A DNA stretch of 64,000 bases, from assembly GCA_964422925.1 (NCBI GenBank), contig CAYRDC010000003.1:62001-126000 (forward strand), given 5' to 3'. The notes under the pieces were generated by a model, which saw nothing but the letters and a program-made list of their open reading frames with translations, did not search any database and had not been told where the DNA came from. The position numbers and the translations under genes are program-made. This document shows, in pieces, positions 42,883 through 50,721 of this stretch. How positions within the stretch are numbered: the first letter of the stretch is position 1; each line of letters begins with the position of its first letter. This DNA is from CAYRDC01 sp964422925. Lineage in GTDB: Bacteria; Bacteroidota; Bacteroidia; Chitinophagales; S012-47.

Positions 42883-44433
42883 TTACCTTGGACTCAACTC
42901 AATGTATGGTATGAGCATTTCTTCCAAAGATATGCCGCCATGCTGAAAAGTATTCCTGTAATAGTTCACATAGTAATTGTAATTGTTCGGGTAAACGAAA
43001 TACTTGTCCTCGCGGGCAAAAATAAAAGATGAGCTTACATGCTGCTTTGGCAATCCGGCTTCTTCCGGGTGTTTTACTGCAAAGACATCTTTGGGGTCAT
43101 ATTGAAGGTTCTTGCCGGTTTTATACCGGAGGTTGGAGGTTGTATTCCGGTCGCCAATCACCTTGCTGGGGCTTTGCACGCGGATAGTCCCGTGGTCAGT
43201 GGTAATAATAAGCCGGATTTTTTTTTCAGCCAGTTTTTTTAACCCTGCCCAAAGCGGGCTATGCTTAAACCAGCTCAATGTTATGGAACGGTAAGCCGCT
43301 TCGTTGCCGGCCAGTTCCCGAAGTATGCCTTTTTCCGTCCGGGCATGCGACATCAGGTCGACAAAATTGTAAATCACTACACTTAAATCGCTGCTGAGCA
43401 TATTATGCATTTCGTTTTCCAGGTCGGAGCCTCCTTCCCATGTAGTGATTTTTGTGTAGCGGGTTCTTGCATCCACCCGCATCCTGGCCAGCAGGTTCAA
43501 AAGCAATTCTTCTTCTTTTTGGTTCTTCCCTTCTTCCGATTCGTCATCAATCCAGTATCCGGGATATTCCTGCCTGATCCGGGCCGGCAGCATGCCGGCA
43601 AATATGGCGTTGCGGCTGTACTGCGTGCAGGTGGGGAGAATACTGTAAAATAATTCTTCCTTTTCCACCCGGTAATAATGGTTCAGGAGGGGTTCAATCA
43701 CCTTCCATTGGTCAAAGCGCAGGTTGTCAATCAATAAAAACAGGGTGGGTTTCTGCTTGCCGATGCCCGGGAGTACATAATTTTTCAGCAGGGTATGCGA
43801 CATCACAGGTACTTCTTCCCGCCCGTTGATCCAATCCAGGTAGTGCCCCTGGATGAATTTGAAAAACTCGCGGTTGGCTTCAGCCTTTTGCTGCAGGAAA
43901 ACCTCCTTCATTTGTTCACTTTCCGACCGTTCCAGGTTGAGCTCCCAATAGACCAGCTTTCGATAAATATCTGCCCAGCCCTTATAATCCTGTTGCTCCT
44001 GGAGCGCCATAAAAATCTGGCGGAATTCCTGCTGGTAAGCCAGCGAGGTTTTTTCCCGGATCAGGCGCTGGTTATCAATGATTTTTTTGATGCTGAGCAA
44101 CACCTGTTTAGGCTTCACCGGTTTGATCAGGTAATCCTCAATCTGGCCGCCAATGGCCTCGTCCATTATGTTTTCCTCCTCGCTTTTGGTGATCATTACT
44201 ACGGGCAGGGTAGGGGATTCGGTTTTGATACGGCTGAGGGTTTCCAGGCCGGAGAGACCCGGCATATGTTCATCGAGGAACACCAGGTCGTAATCTTCTT
44301 TCCGGCATTTTTCAATGGCATCCACTCCGTTGGTGGCAATTTCCACATCATATCCTTTATCCTGCAGGAACATGACCTGCGCTTTCAGCAAGTCTATCTC
44401 ATCATCCACCCAAAGTATTTTGATTGCGCTCAT
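42883..44433 (-). CDS. porX: T9SS response regulator with PglZ domain, PorX
   Basis: PorX is the regulator of type IX secretion, acting with the histidine kinase PorY. The 516 residues begin with a receiver domain: acidic pair in WVDDEIDLL, phosphorylation site Asp54 in LVFLDEHMPGLSG, and Lys in VMITKSEEENI. A helical linker joins this to an alkaline-phosphatase-superfamily PglZ domain with LFLLIDNLRFDQW, VIYNFVDLMSHARTEKG and RLIITTDHGTIRV holding the metal ligands. Family members hydrolyse oligonucleotides or act through a sigma factor. It is the only T9SS regulatory gene in the window and is divergent from the lipid A operon; the promoter candidate for that operon overlaps the porX start. 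Confidence 0.96.
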   Translation of the reverse strand: MSAIKILWVDDEIDLLKAQVMFLQDKGYDVEIATNGVDAIEKCRKEDYDLVFLDEHMPGLSGLETLSRIKTESPTLPVVMITKSEEENIMDEAIGGQIEDYLIKPVKPKQVLLSIKKIIDNQRLIREKTSLAYQQEFRQIFMALQEQQDYKGWADIYRKLVYWELNLERSESEQMKEVFLQQKAEANREFFKFIQGHYLDWINGREEVPVMSHTLLKNYVLPGIGKQKPTLFLLIDNLRFDQWKVIEPLLNHYYRVEKEELFYSILPTCTQYSRNAIFAGMLPARIRQEYPGYWIDDESEEGKNQKEEELLLNLLARMRVDARTRYTKITTWEGGSDLENEMHNMLSSDLSVVIYNFVDLMSHARTEKGILRELAGNEAAYRSITLSWFKHSPLWAGLKKLAEKKIRLIITTDHGTIRVQSPSKVIGDRNTTSNLRYKTGKNLQYDPKDVFAVKHPEEAGLPKQHVSSSFIFAREDKYFVYPNNYNYYVNYYRNTFQHGGISLEEMLIPYIELSPR

Positions 44434-44451
44434 ATTTTCTGTCTAAATTTG
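44418..44451 (+). promoter_or_regulatory. Putative promoter of the HD-lpx operon
   Basis: TTTTG (44418-44422), a 21-base spacer and TAAATTTG (44444-44451) fit the Bacteroidota consensus in both boxes, the best match in the window. It lies 51 bases before the HD gene ATG. The -33 box lies inside the first codons of the divergent porX gene, so transcription of the two could interfere. Confidence 0.55.
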
Positions 44452-44502
44452 TTCCAAATTAACGGAATAAGCCCGATGTTTGGGTCATCTGGCGGATGCT
44501 CT

Positions 44503-45750
44503 ATGAGGAATAAACGTAAAATTGTCAACGATCCGGTTTACGGTTTTGTTACTATTCCAACTGAATTAATTTTTGACCTGGTTGAGCACCCGGTCGTCCA
44601 GCGCCTGAGGCGCATCATGCAACTGGGTTTGACCCATTTGGTATACCCGGGAGCGCGGCATACCAGATTGTCTCATGCCATTGGCGCCATGCACCTGATG
44701 GGCCGGGCCATTAACGTGTTGCGGCAAAAAGATATCCCAATATCTGAAGCGGAATGGGAAGGTGCCCTGGCAGCTATTTTACTTCATGATGTGGGGCACG
44801 GGCCGTTTAGCCATGCCCTTGAAAGGGCTGTTATAGAATCGGTGCCTCATGAAATGCTCTCTTTGCGCATTATGGAGGCCCTGAACCAGGAATTTCACGG
44901 GAAACTCGATGTGGCTATTGAGATATTCCGGGGGCAGTATCCCAAAAAATTCCTCAGCCAGCTGGTGGCCGGGCAGTTGGATGTGGACCGGCTGGATTAC
45001 CTGATGCGCGACAGCTTTTACAGTGGCGTTTCAGAAGGCATTATCGGTTACGACCGAATCCTGAAAATGCTCCATGTATCGGACGGACAGCTGGTGGTGG
45101 AATCGAAAGCCATTTATTCGATCGAGAAATTTATCGTTGCCCGCAGGATCATGTACTGGCAGGTTTACCTCCATAAAACCGTTTTGGCAGCTGAACAAAT
45201 GCTGGTAAACGCCCTGAAAAGGGCCAGGGAACTGGTCCGGAATAACATTCAGGTTCCTGCTTCGGAGCCATTTCACTGGTTTCTGGCCAATACGGTAAAA
45301 CTGGAAGATTTTGTGGCGGATAGTATTGCCATGCGAAATTTTGCCATTTTGGATGATGTGGATATTGTATCCACCCTTAAGAGCTGGATGAATCATCCGG
45401 ATACCGTATTAAGCCGTTTGAGCCGGGGGTTGGTAAACCGGAAATTGCTGAAAATCTCATTGCGGAACCAGGCATATGCCGGAGAAGTGATTAAAGATAT
45501 GCAGGCACAGCTGGCCCGGGACTGGAAAATCAACAGGGAGGAAGCTTCCTGGTTCGTTTTCCAGCGCAGTACTTCCAATAACGCTTACAACCGTGCAGCG
45601 GAAAAAATCAACATTTTAAATAAGGACGGAAGTTTGCAGGATATAGCGGAAGCTTCGGACCAGTTAAATATCAGCTTCTTAAGCCAGCCTGTTGTAAAGT
45701 ATTATCTTTGCTATCCTGCTCATCTTTCCGAAAGGATTCAGAAAATATGA
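44503..45750 (+). CDS. HD-superfamily phosphohydrolase
   Basis: The 415-residue protein begins MRNKRKIVNDPVYGFVTIP, followed by LVYPGARHTRLSHAIGAMHL and the HD pair in AAILLHDVGHGPFSHALERA. It then has QLVAGQLDVDRLDYLMRDSF, the SAMHD1/dGTPase-like core. Relatives hydrolyse dNTPs or other nucleotides, but the substrate is unknown. The frame is open back to 43795; that extension overlaps porX antisense and has no family resemblance, so the ATG at 44503 is used (44476 is a second choice). Its stop codon overlaps the lpxD ATG (ATGA), so it heads the lipid A operon, an arrangement seen in other Bacteroidota. Confidence 0.92.
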   Translation: MRNKRKIVNDPVYGFVTIPTELIFDLVEHPVVQRLRRIMQLGLTHLVYPGARHTRLSHAIGAMHLMGRAINVLRQKDIPISEAEWEGALAAILLHDVGHGPFSHALERAVIESVPHEMLSLRIMEALNQEFHGKLDVAIEIFRGQYPKKFLSQLVAGQLDVDRLDYLMRDSFYSGVSEGIIGYDRILKMLHVSDGQLVVESKAIYSIEKFIVARRIMYWQVYLHKTVLAAEQMLVNALKRARELVRNNIQVPASEPFHWFLANTVKLEDFVADSIAMRNFAILDDVDIVSTLKSWMNHPDTVLSRLSRGLVNRKLLKISLRNQAYAGEVIKDMQAQLARDWKINREEASWFVFQRSTSNNAYNRAAEKINILNKDGSLQDIAEASDQLNISFLSQPVVKYYLCYPAHLSERIQKI

Positions 45751-46778
45751 AAATCACGGCCGGGGAATTAAGTAAACAGTTGGATGGCGAATTAACGGGC
45801 GATCCATCGGTAATCATTACCCATCCGGACAAAATTGAAACGGCCGGGAAAGGGGCGGTTGCCTTTCTGGCCAACCCGAAATATGAAAAATATCTGTTAA
45901 CTTCTGAAGCTTCCCTGATACTGGTAAGCCCTGGGACTGAGCTTCCGGCTTCCTCCCCGTGCGCGTTTTTAAAGGTTGAGGATCCGTACTTGGCTTTTGC
46001 CCGGGTGCTGGCAATGTTTGCTCCGTCCGCAGCGCCATCGCCAGGCCGGGAAAATCCGGTATTCATTCATCCGGAGGCTGATGTAGGTAAAAATGTCTAT
46101 ATAGGCGCTTTTGCCTGGATCGGCAAAGGAGCCAAAGTACTGAATGGCGCAAGGATTTTCCCGCAGGTGTATATCGGTGAACAGGCGGTTATCGGGGAAA
46201 ATACGATACTGTATCCCGGGGTAAAGATTTACCGCGACTGCCGTGTTGGCCGGGATTGTATCATTCATGCCGGTACCGTTATCGGGTCGGATGGGTTTGG
46301 ATATGCGCCTGATACCTCCGGAAAGTTCCTGAAAATCCCGCAAACAGGCAATGTGGTAATTGAGGAAGAAGTGGAAATTGGTGCCAATTGCACTATTGAC
46401 CGTGCGGTTATGGGTTCCACCATAATTCATCGCGGTACCAAGATTGACAACCTGGTGCAGATCGCGCACAATGTGGAGATCGGAACCGATTCAGCCATTG
46501 CCGCCCAGGTGGGCATTTCCGGCAGTACGCGGCTGGGCTGTTCGGTCAGGGTAGGAGGGCAGGCCGGCTTTGTGGGGCACATCACCGTAGCAGACCGTAC
46601 GCAGGTAAATGCCCAAAGCGGAGTTTCCAAATCAATAAAACAAACAGGTGCCCGGTTAAGCGGAACTCCGGCAATCGATTTCAGGCAACACTACAAAGCG
46701 ATCGCCCGCCTGTACCGGTTGGAAGAACTTGAAAAAAGAATTGCTAACCTTGAACAAAAGCTGAAATCCCCTGAATGA
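45747..46778 (+). CDS. lpxD: UDP-3-O-(3-hydroxyacyl)glucosamine N-acyltransferase
   Basis: LpxD adds the second 3-hydroxyacyl chain in lipid A synthesis, using acyl-ACP. The 343 residues have an N-terminal uridine-binding domain starting MKITAGELSKQLDGELTGDP. A left-handed beta-helix of hexapeptide repeats follows (VYIGAFAWIGKGAKVLNG, TVIGSDGFGYAPDTSGKFLK, VEIGANCTIDRAVMGSTIIH), with the catalytic His in QIAHNVEIG. The C-terminus is the helical ACP-binding part. The ATG at 45747 overlaps the HD gene stop; an earlier in-frame start adds 13 residues of the preceding gene's frame region and is unlikely. The stop overlaps the lpxC-fabZ start. Confidence 0.97.
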   Translation: MKITAGELSKQLDGELTGDPSVIITHPDKIETAGKGAVAFLANPKYEKYLLTSEASLILVSPGTELPASSPCAFLKVEDPYLAFARVLAMFAPSAAPSPGRENPVFIHPEADVGKNVYIGAFAWIGKGAKVLNGARIFPQVYIGEQAVIGENTILYPGVKIYRDCRVGRDCIIHAGTVIGSDGFGYAPDTSGKFLKIPQTGNVVIEEEVEIGANCTIDRAVMGSTIIHRGTKIDNLVQIAHNVEIGTDSAIAAQVGISGSTRLGCSVRVGGQAGFVGHITVADRTQVNAQSGVSKSIKQTGARLSGTPAIDFRQHYKAIARLYRLEELEKRIANLEQKLKSPE

Positions 46779-48172
46779 ATAAAATCCTGTTTCAGACTAC
46801 GCTTCAGAACCCGGTAACTTTTGAAGGGGTGGGATTGCATACCGGAAAGTATGCGGAAATGACCATACATCCGGCTCCTGCCGGTTCCGGCATCCGGTTT
46901 CAACGCATCGACCAACCCGGGGAACCGATCATACCAGCCTTAGCCGAATATGCCACTAAAACAACCCGCGGCACAACTATCTCAAATAACGGGACCAGTG
47001 TCAGCACTATCGAACATATTTTGGCGGCATTGGCAGGCATGCAGATTGACAACGCCCTGATTACCATCAATTGCGATGAAGTGCCCATTTTGGATGGCAG
47101 TGCAAAGCCCTATGTCGAACAGATCCGGGAATCCGGGCTTAAACAATTGCCAAAACCCAGGAAGTATTTCCGCATACCGGAGACCATCGAATTGTATGAT
47201 ACACAAAAGGATGCTTATATCTGTGCGGAGCCGGGTGATGAATTTGAGGTAAGTGTGCAAATCGATTACAATTCCCCGGTACTTGGGGTTCAGGAAGCGC
47301 GGCTTTCGAAAATTGCTAATTTTGGGAGCGAGATTGCGGCTTGCCGGACTTTTTGTTTCCTTCACGAACTGGAAATGCTTGCCAATGCCAACCTGATTAA
47401 AGGGGGCAGCCTGAGCAATGCCATTGTGATTGTGGACAGGAAGTTACCGGAAGCAGAGCTTAGGCGGTTATCGGATATCTTCCATAAACCTAACCTGAAG
47501 GTTTTGGATGAAGGGATACTCAGCAATGTAGAGCTGGCCTTCGACAATGAACCTGCAAGACATAAATTATTGGATGTAATCGGTGACCTGGCCCTGGTGG
47601 GATTTCCACTGAAAGGGAAAATCACTGCCCGGAAGCCGGGTCATGACACAAATGTTGCCTTTGCCCAAAAGTTGAGAAGTATGGCTAAAAACAAATCGCA
47701 AGCTCCGGTATACAACCCTAACAAGGAACCCATCTTCAATACTGGGGATATCAAAAAATTCTTACCACACCGGCATCCGTTTTTGCTGGTTGACAAGATT
47801 ATCCATATGGATGAGACATCCGTAGTGGGTATAAAAAACGTTACCTATGATGAATATTTTTTCAAGGGGCATTTCCCGGACGATCCGGTATTTCCGGGCG
47901 TGCTGACCATTGAGGCCCTGGCCCAGACCGGAGGGGTATATGTGCTGAACCAGGTAGAAAACCCGTCTGAGTATCTTACCTTTTTTCTGAAAATAAAAGA
48001 AGCCCGGTTTAAGCACATGGTTATTCCCGGAGATACCCTGGTGCTCCAGATGGAATTAATAGCTCCCATCAGGCGTGGGATTTGTGAAATGCACGGAACA
48101 GCCTGGGTGGGCAATAAACTGGTTGCGGAAGGCGATCTCGTTGCCCAGATTGCCAAGAAAGAAAAGAAATGA
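46775..48172 (+). CDS. lpxC/fabZ: Fused UDP-3-O-acyl-N-acetylglucosamine deacetylase and 3-hydroxyacyl-ACP dehydratase
   Basis: This 465-residue protein joins two enzymes. LpxC (about 1-305) is the zinc deacetylase that commits to lipid A synthesis, with VTFEGVGLHTGKYAEMTIHP, STIEHILAALAGM (zinc His), and HKLLDVIGDLALVG with further ligands. FabZ (about 315-465) dehydrates 3-hydroxyacyl-ACP in fatty acid synthesis, with LPHRHPFLLVDKI and the catalytic His in GHFPDDPVFPGVLTIEALAQ. Both compete for the same acyl-ACP pool, so fusion would fix their ratio. The fusion is a known Bacteroidota trait. ATGA overlaps join it to lpxD and lpxA. Confidence 0.97.
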   Translation: MNKILFQTTLQNPVTFEGVGLHTGKYAEMTIHPAPAGSGIRFQRIDQPGEPIIPALAEYATKTTRGTTISNNGTSVSTIEHILAALAGMQIDNALITINCDEVPILDGSAKPYVEQIRESGLKQLPKPRKYFRIPETIELYDTQKDAYICAEPGDEFEVSVQIDYNSPVLGVQEARLSKIANFGSEIAACRTFCFLHELEMLANANLIKGGSLSNAIVIVDRKLPEAELRRLSDIFHKPNLKVLDEGILSNVELAFDNEPARHKLLDVIGDLALVGFPLKGKITARKPGHDTNVAFAQKLRSMAKNKSQAPVYNPNKEPIFNTGDIKKFLPHRHPFLLVDKIIHMDETSVVGIKNVTYDEYFFKGHFPDDPVFPGVLTIEALAQTGGVYVLNQVENPSEYLTFFLKIKEARFKHMVIPGDTLVLQMELIAPIRRGICEMHGTAWVGNKLVAEGDLVAQIAKKEKK

Positions 48173-48942
48173 TTAGTCCGACTGCGCAAATACACCCCAA
48201 CGCACGCATTGGAAAAAATGTGCGTATCGAACATTTTGCAACCATTTCCGATAATGTTGAAATAGGCGATGGTACCTGGATTGGCCCCTACGCGTCTATT
48301 ATGGAAAATGCGCGCATCGGGAAAAACTGCCGGATATTTCCCGGTGCCGTAGTGTCTGCCATCCCCCAGGATCTTAAGTTCAAAGGCGAATTAACCGAAA
48401 CCTTTATTGGCGATAATGTCACTATCCGGGAGTTTGCCACTATCAACCGGGGCACTAAAGACAAATACGCCACCCGGATCGGAGATTATTGCCTTATTAT
48501 GGCCTACACGCATGTGGCGCATGACTGCGTGCTGGGGCAGCATTGCATTCTGGCCAATAATGTAAACCTGGCCGGGCATATCGAACTGGGGGATTATGTG
48601 GTGCTTGGGGGACTGGTGGCCGTTCAGCAGTTTGTGCGGATCGGGGATTTTGCCTTTATCGGTGGCGGTTCCCTGGTGCGGAAAGACGTGCCTCCCTATA
48701 TTAAGGCAGCCCGTGAACCATTAAGCTATGCCGGTGTGAATTCCATTGGTATGCGCAGGCGCGGGTTTACCACCGAAGAAGTGCATCATATCCAGGACAT
48801 TTACCGCATCCTGTTTGTCCGGAAATTCAACACCACCCAGGCCATAAAAGTAATCCGTTCCGATATTAAGGATTCGCCTTACAAGGAAAATATTATCGAC
48901 TTCATCGTAGGCTCAACCCGTGGGATCATCCGGGGCATCTGA
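48169..48942 (+). CDS. lpxA: Acyl-ACP--UDP-N-acetylglucosamine O-acyltransferase
   Basis: LpxA performs the first acylation of lipid A synthesis. The 257 residues are a left-handed beta-helix (ISPTAQIHPNARIGKNVRIE, TIREFATINRGTKDK), with the catalytic His in YTHVAHDCVLGQHC, HIELGDYVVLGGLVAVQQFV and a helical C-terminus with REPLSYAGVNSIGMRRRGF. Length matches the family. The start overlaps the lpxC-fabZ stop by four bases. The ABC ATPase gene follows after two bases. Confidence 0.98.
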   Translation: MISPTAQIHPNARIGKNVRIEHFATISDNVEIGDGTWIGPYASIMENARIGKNCRIFPGAVVSAIPQDLKFKGELTETFIGDNVTIREFATINRGTKDKYATRIGDYCLIMAYTHVAHDCVLGQHCILANNVNLAGHIELGDYVVLGGLVAVQQFVRIGDFAFIGGGSLVRKDVPPYIKAAREPLSYAGVNSIGMRRRGFTTEEVHHIQDIYRILFVRKFNTTQAIKVIRSDIKDSPYKENIIDFIVGSTRGIIRGI

Positions 48943-48944
48943 CT

Positions 48945-49565
48945 ATGACCATAGTTCTCGAAAACATTGGCAAACGGTTTAACAGGGAATGGATATTCCG
49001 GTCGGTCGATTATGTATTTGAAAGCGGGCAGTCGTATGCCTTGCTGGGCCATAACGGGTCCGGTAAATCCACTTTGCTAAGCATACTTTCGGGCTGGTTA
49101 ACACCTACCAGCGGCAGGATTTCCTGGAAGCTGGATCAGCAGGACATCCCCCAGGAGAGAATTTTTGCCTACCTGGGCCTTTCGGCCCCCTACCTGGAAG
49201 TGATTGAGGATTTGACGCTGGAAGAACACCTGCATTTTCACGCCCGGTTCAAGCCGTTTTCCGATGAAGTTTCCCTGCGTACAATAATCGACTTACTGGG
49301 GCTGGAAAAACACCGGCACAAGTTTATCAAAAACTTTTCCTCCGGGATGAAGCAGCGCCTGAAACTGGCCCTGGCCATCATCCCGTCCGTTCCGCTTATT
49401 TTGCTGGACGAACCCACTACTAATCTTGACCGGGAAGGCGTGGACTGGTACCTCAATCTGATGGAGCGCTTCAGTGCCGGCAAAACGGTGATCATAGCCT
49501 CCAATACCTCCCGGGAATATTCCTTTTGCGCCCACCGGCTGACCATTGAAGACTATAAGCGCTGA
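48945..49565 (+). CDS. ABC transporter ATP-binding protein
   Basis: The 206-residue ATPase has Walker A LLGHNGSGKSTLLSILSG, the signature FSSGMKQRLKLALA, Walker B LILLDEPTTNLDREGVDW and the switch region VIIASNTSREYSFC, in which the usual His is replaced by Asn (ASN in place of a switch-loop TH). No membrane partner is nearby. It follows lpxA by two bases and so belongs to the lipid A operon by transcription. A role in exporting an envelope component would fit, but the partner is unknown. Confidence 0.85.
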   Translation: MTIVLENIGKRFNREWIFRSVDYVFESGQSYALLGHNGSGKSTLLSILSGWLTPTSGRISWKLDQQDIPQERIFAYLGLSAPYLEVIEDLTLEEHLHFHARFKPFSDEVSLRTIIDLLGLEKHRHKFIKNFSSGMKQRLKLALAIIPSVPLILLDEPTTNLDREGVDWYLNLMERFSAGKTVIIASNTSREYSFCAHRLTIEDYKR

Positions 49566-49566
49566 A

Positions 49567-50268
49567 CTAATCGCATGGTATAGTGGAATGCATGCCCTGT
49601 GGATGGGAGGGGCTCAGGTACGGTATGCCCAGGTTCATACCGCGCAGCAGAAACAATATCCCAAACAACAGTATGATGATGGGTACGGCCCGTTGCAGCG
49701 AATTTTTGATCTTCCGGCCAAAAGTTTGCCCAAGCCAGGCAATGGAAAACATGGTTGGAATGGTTCCCAGGCCGAAGAGGAGCATATAGAGCTCCCCCTG
49801 CCAAAAGTTCCCGGCCGTGACCGCTCCGGCCACTGCCATATACACGAGGCCGCAGGGGAGAAACCCGTTCAGCATGCCAGCCAGCCCGAAACGCGCGCCC
49901 TTTCCGTTGGCCAGGAACCTGCCTAACCTGCCACGGATAAACCCATGCAAGGACCTGAAGCCGGGCAGACGGGCAAAACCGCTTTCCAGGCTGAACGAAA
50001 AGAGAACGCTCAGGATCAAAAGCGATCCGAAACCGATGGAAAAATATTGGGTCCAGCCAAACCAGTTTAATCCGCTTCCAATCAGGGCCGGGATAGCACC
50101 AATGATCAGATAAGTAAGCGTTCTGCCGAGATTATAAAGGATTACCTGCGAAACCACAGCAGCCGGGCTGTTGCCCCTGAAGGGCAGCATGAGCGCAATA
50201 GGTCCGCACATGCCGGCACAATGCACGCTTCCAAGCAATCCCAGCAGTAATGCAGTCCAGGGTTCCAT
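49567..50268 (-). CDS. SafE/TauE-like (UreH-type) membrane protein of the cbb3 cluster
   Basis: The 233-residue protein has about six membrane helices and starts with LLLGLLGSVHCAGMCGPIAL. The Cys/His motif HCAGMCGP is typical of the sulfite-exporter-like proteins found in cbb3 oxidase gene clusters (DsbD/CcdA relatives). A second half has LAGMLNGFLPCGLVYMAVAG. The paired cysteines suggest a role in copper delivery or redox maintenance for oxidase assembly. It is the last gene of the cco operon, 4 bases after ccoH, and ends convergent with the ABC gene one base away. Confidence 0.83.
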   Translation of the reverse strand: MEPWTALLLGLLGSVHCAGMCGPIALMLPFRGNSPAAVVSQVILYNLGRTLTYLIIGAIPALIGSGLNWFGWTQYFSIGFGSLLILSVLFSFSLESGFARLPGFRSLHGFIRGRLGRFLANGKGARFGLAGMLNGFLPCGLVYMAVAGAVTAGNFWQGELYMLLFGLGTIPTMFSIAWLGQTFGRKIKNSLQRAVPIIILLFGILFLLRGMNLGIPYLSPSHPQGMHSTIPCD

Positions 50269-50272
50269 ACGG

Positions 50273-50719
50273 TTAATAAGGCTGCCTGATGATTATCTCG
50301 TCATAATACCCGGTACCCGATGCCTCCCAGGTAACGCGCACTTTCCACATACCGGCCGGGAAGGAGTGCATATCCACTACCTGCAGGTTAGCGCTGTCCG
50401 GGGCAATGGCTATAGTACGGTCCAGCAGATCATCATTTGGGCGGTAAAAGAAAATAGTGCCTGTGATGTTTTCAAATCCCGGAGGAAACTGTAGCTTTAA
50501 CTGTTTTTGTTCCGGCTCAAACTGCATGATGAGCGGGGTTTTCAGGTTTACGGAATTTGATTTCCGGTTAATTTGCTCCTGGTAGTCCAGGCCGCGCTGG
50601 TAATAATCCTTACTTTCAAGCAGCGGAGGCGTTTGGCTGGCTTTGAAAACCATAAACAATATGCCGGCTACAAACAAGCCATAAACGATTAATGCATAGG
50701 TTATCCAATTCGGCCGCAT
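50273..50719 (-). CDS. ccoH: cbb3 oxidase assembly protein CcoH/FixH
   Basis: The 148-residue protein has one N-terminal membrane helix (WITYALIVYGLFVAGILFMV) and a periplasmic beta-sandwich with a YYQRGLDYQEQINR segment, the family signature. FixH family members aid assembly of the cbb3 oxidase. Position between ccoG and the SafE-like gene supports the call. It is two bases downstream of ccoG. Confidence 0.9.
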   Translation of the reverse strand: MRPNWITYALIVYGLFVAGILFMVFKASQTPPLLESKDYYQRGLDYQEQINRKSNSVNLKTPLIMQFEPEQKQLKLQFPPGFENITGTIFFYRPNDDLLDRTIAIAPDSANLQVVDMHSFPAGMWKVRVTWEASGTGYYDEIIIRQPY

Positions 50720-50721
50720 CC

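Noticed and set aside
43795..44502. N-terminal extension of the HD protein
   Set aside because: The frame is open but antisense to porX and without family similarity; the domain begins at 44503.
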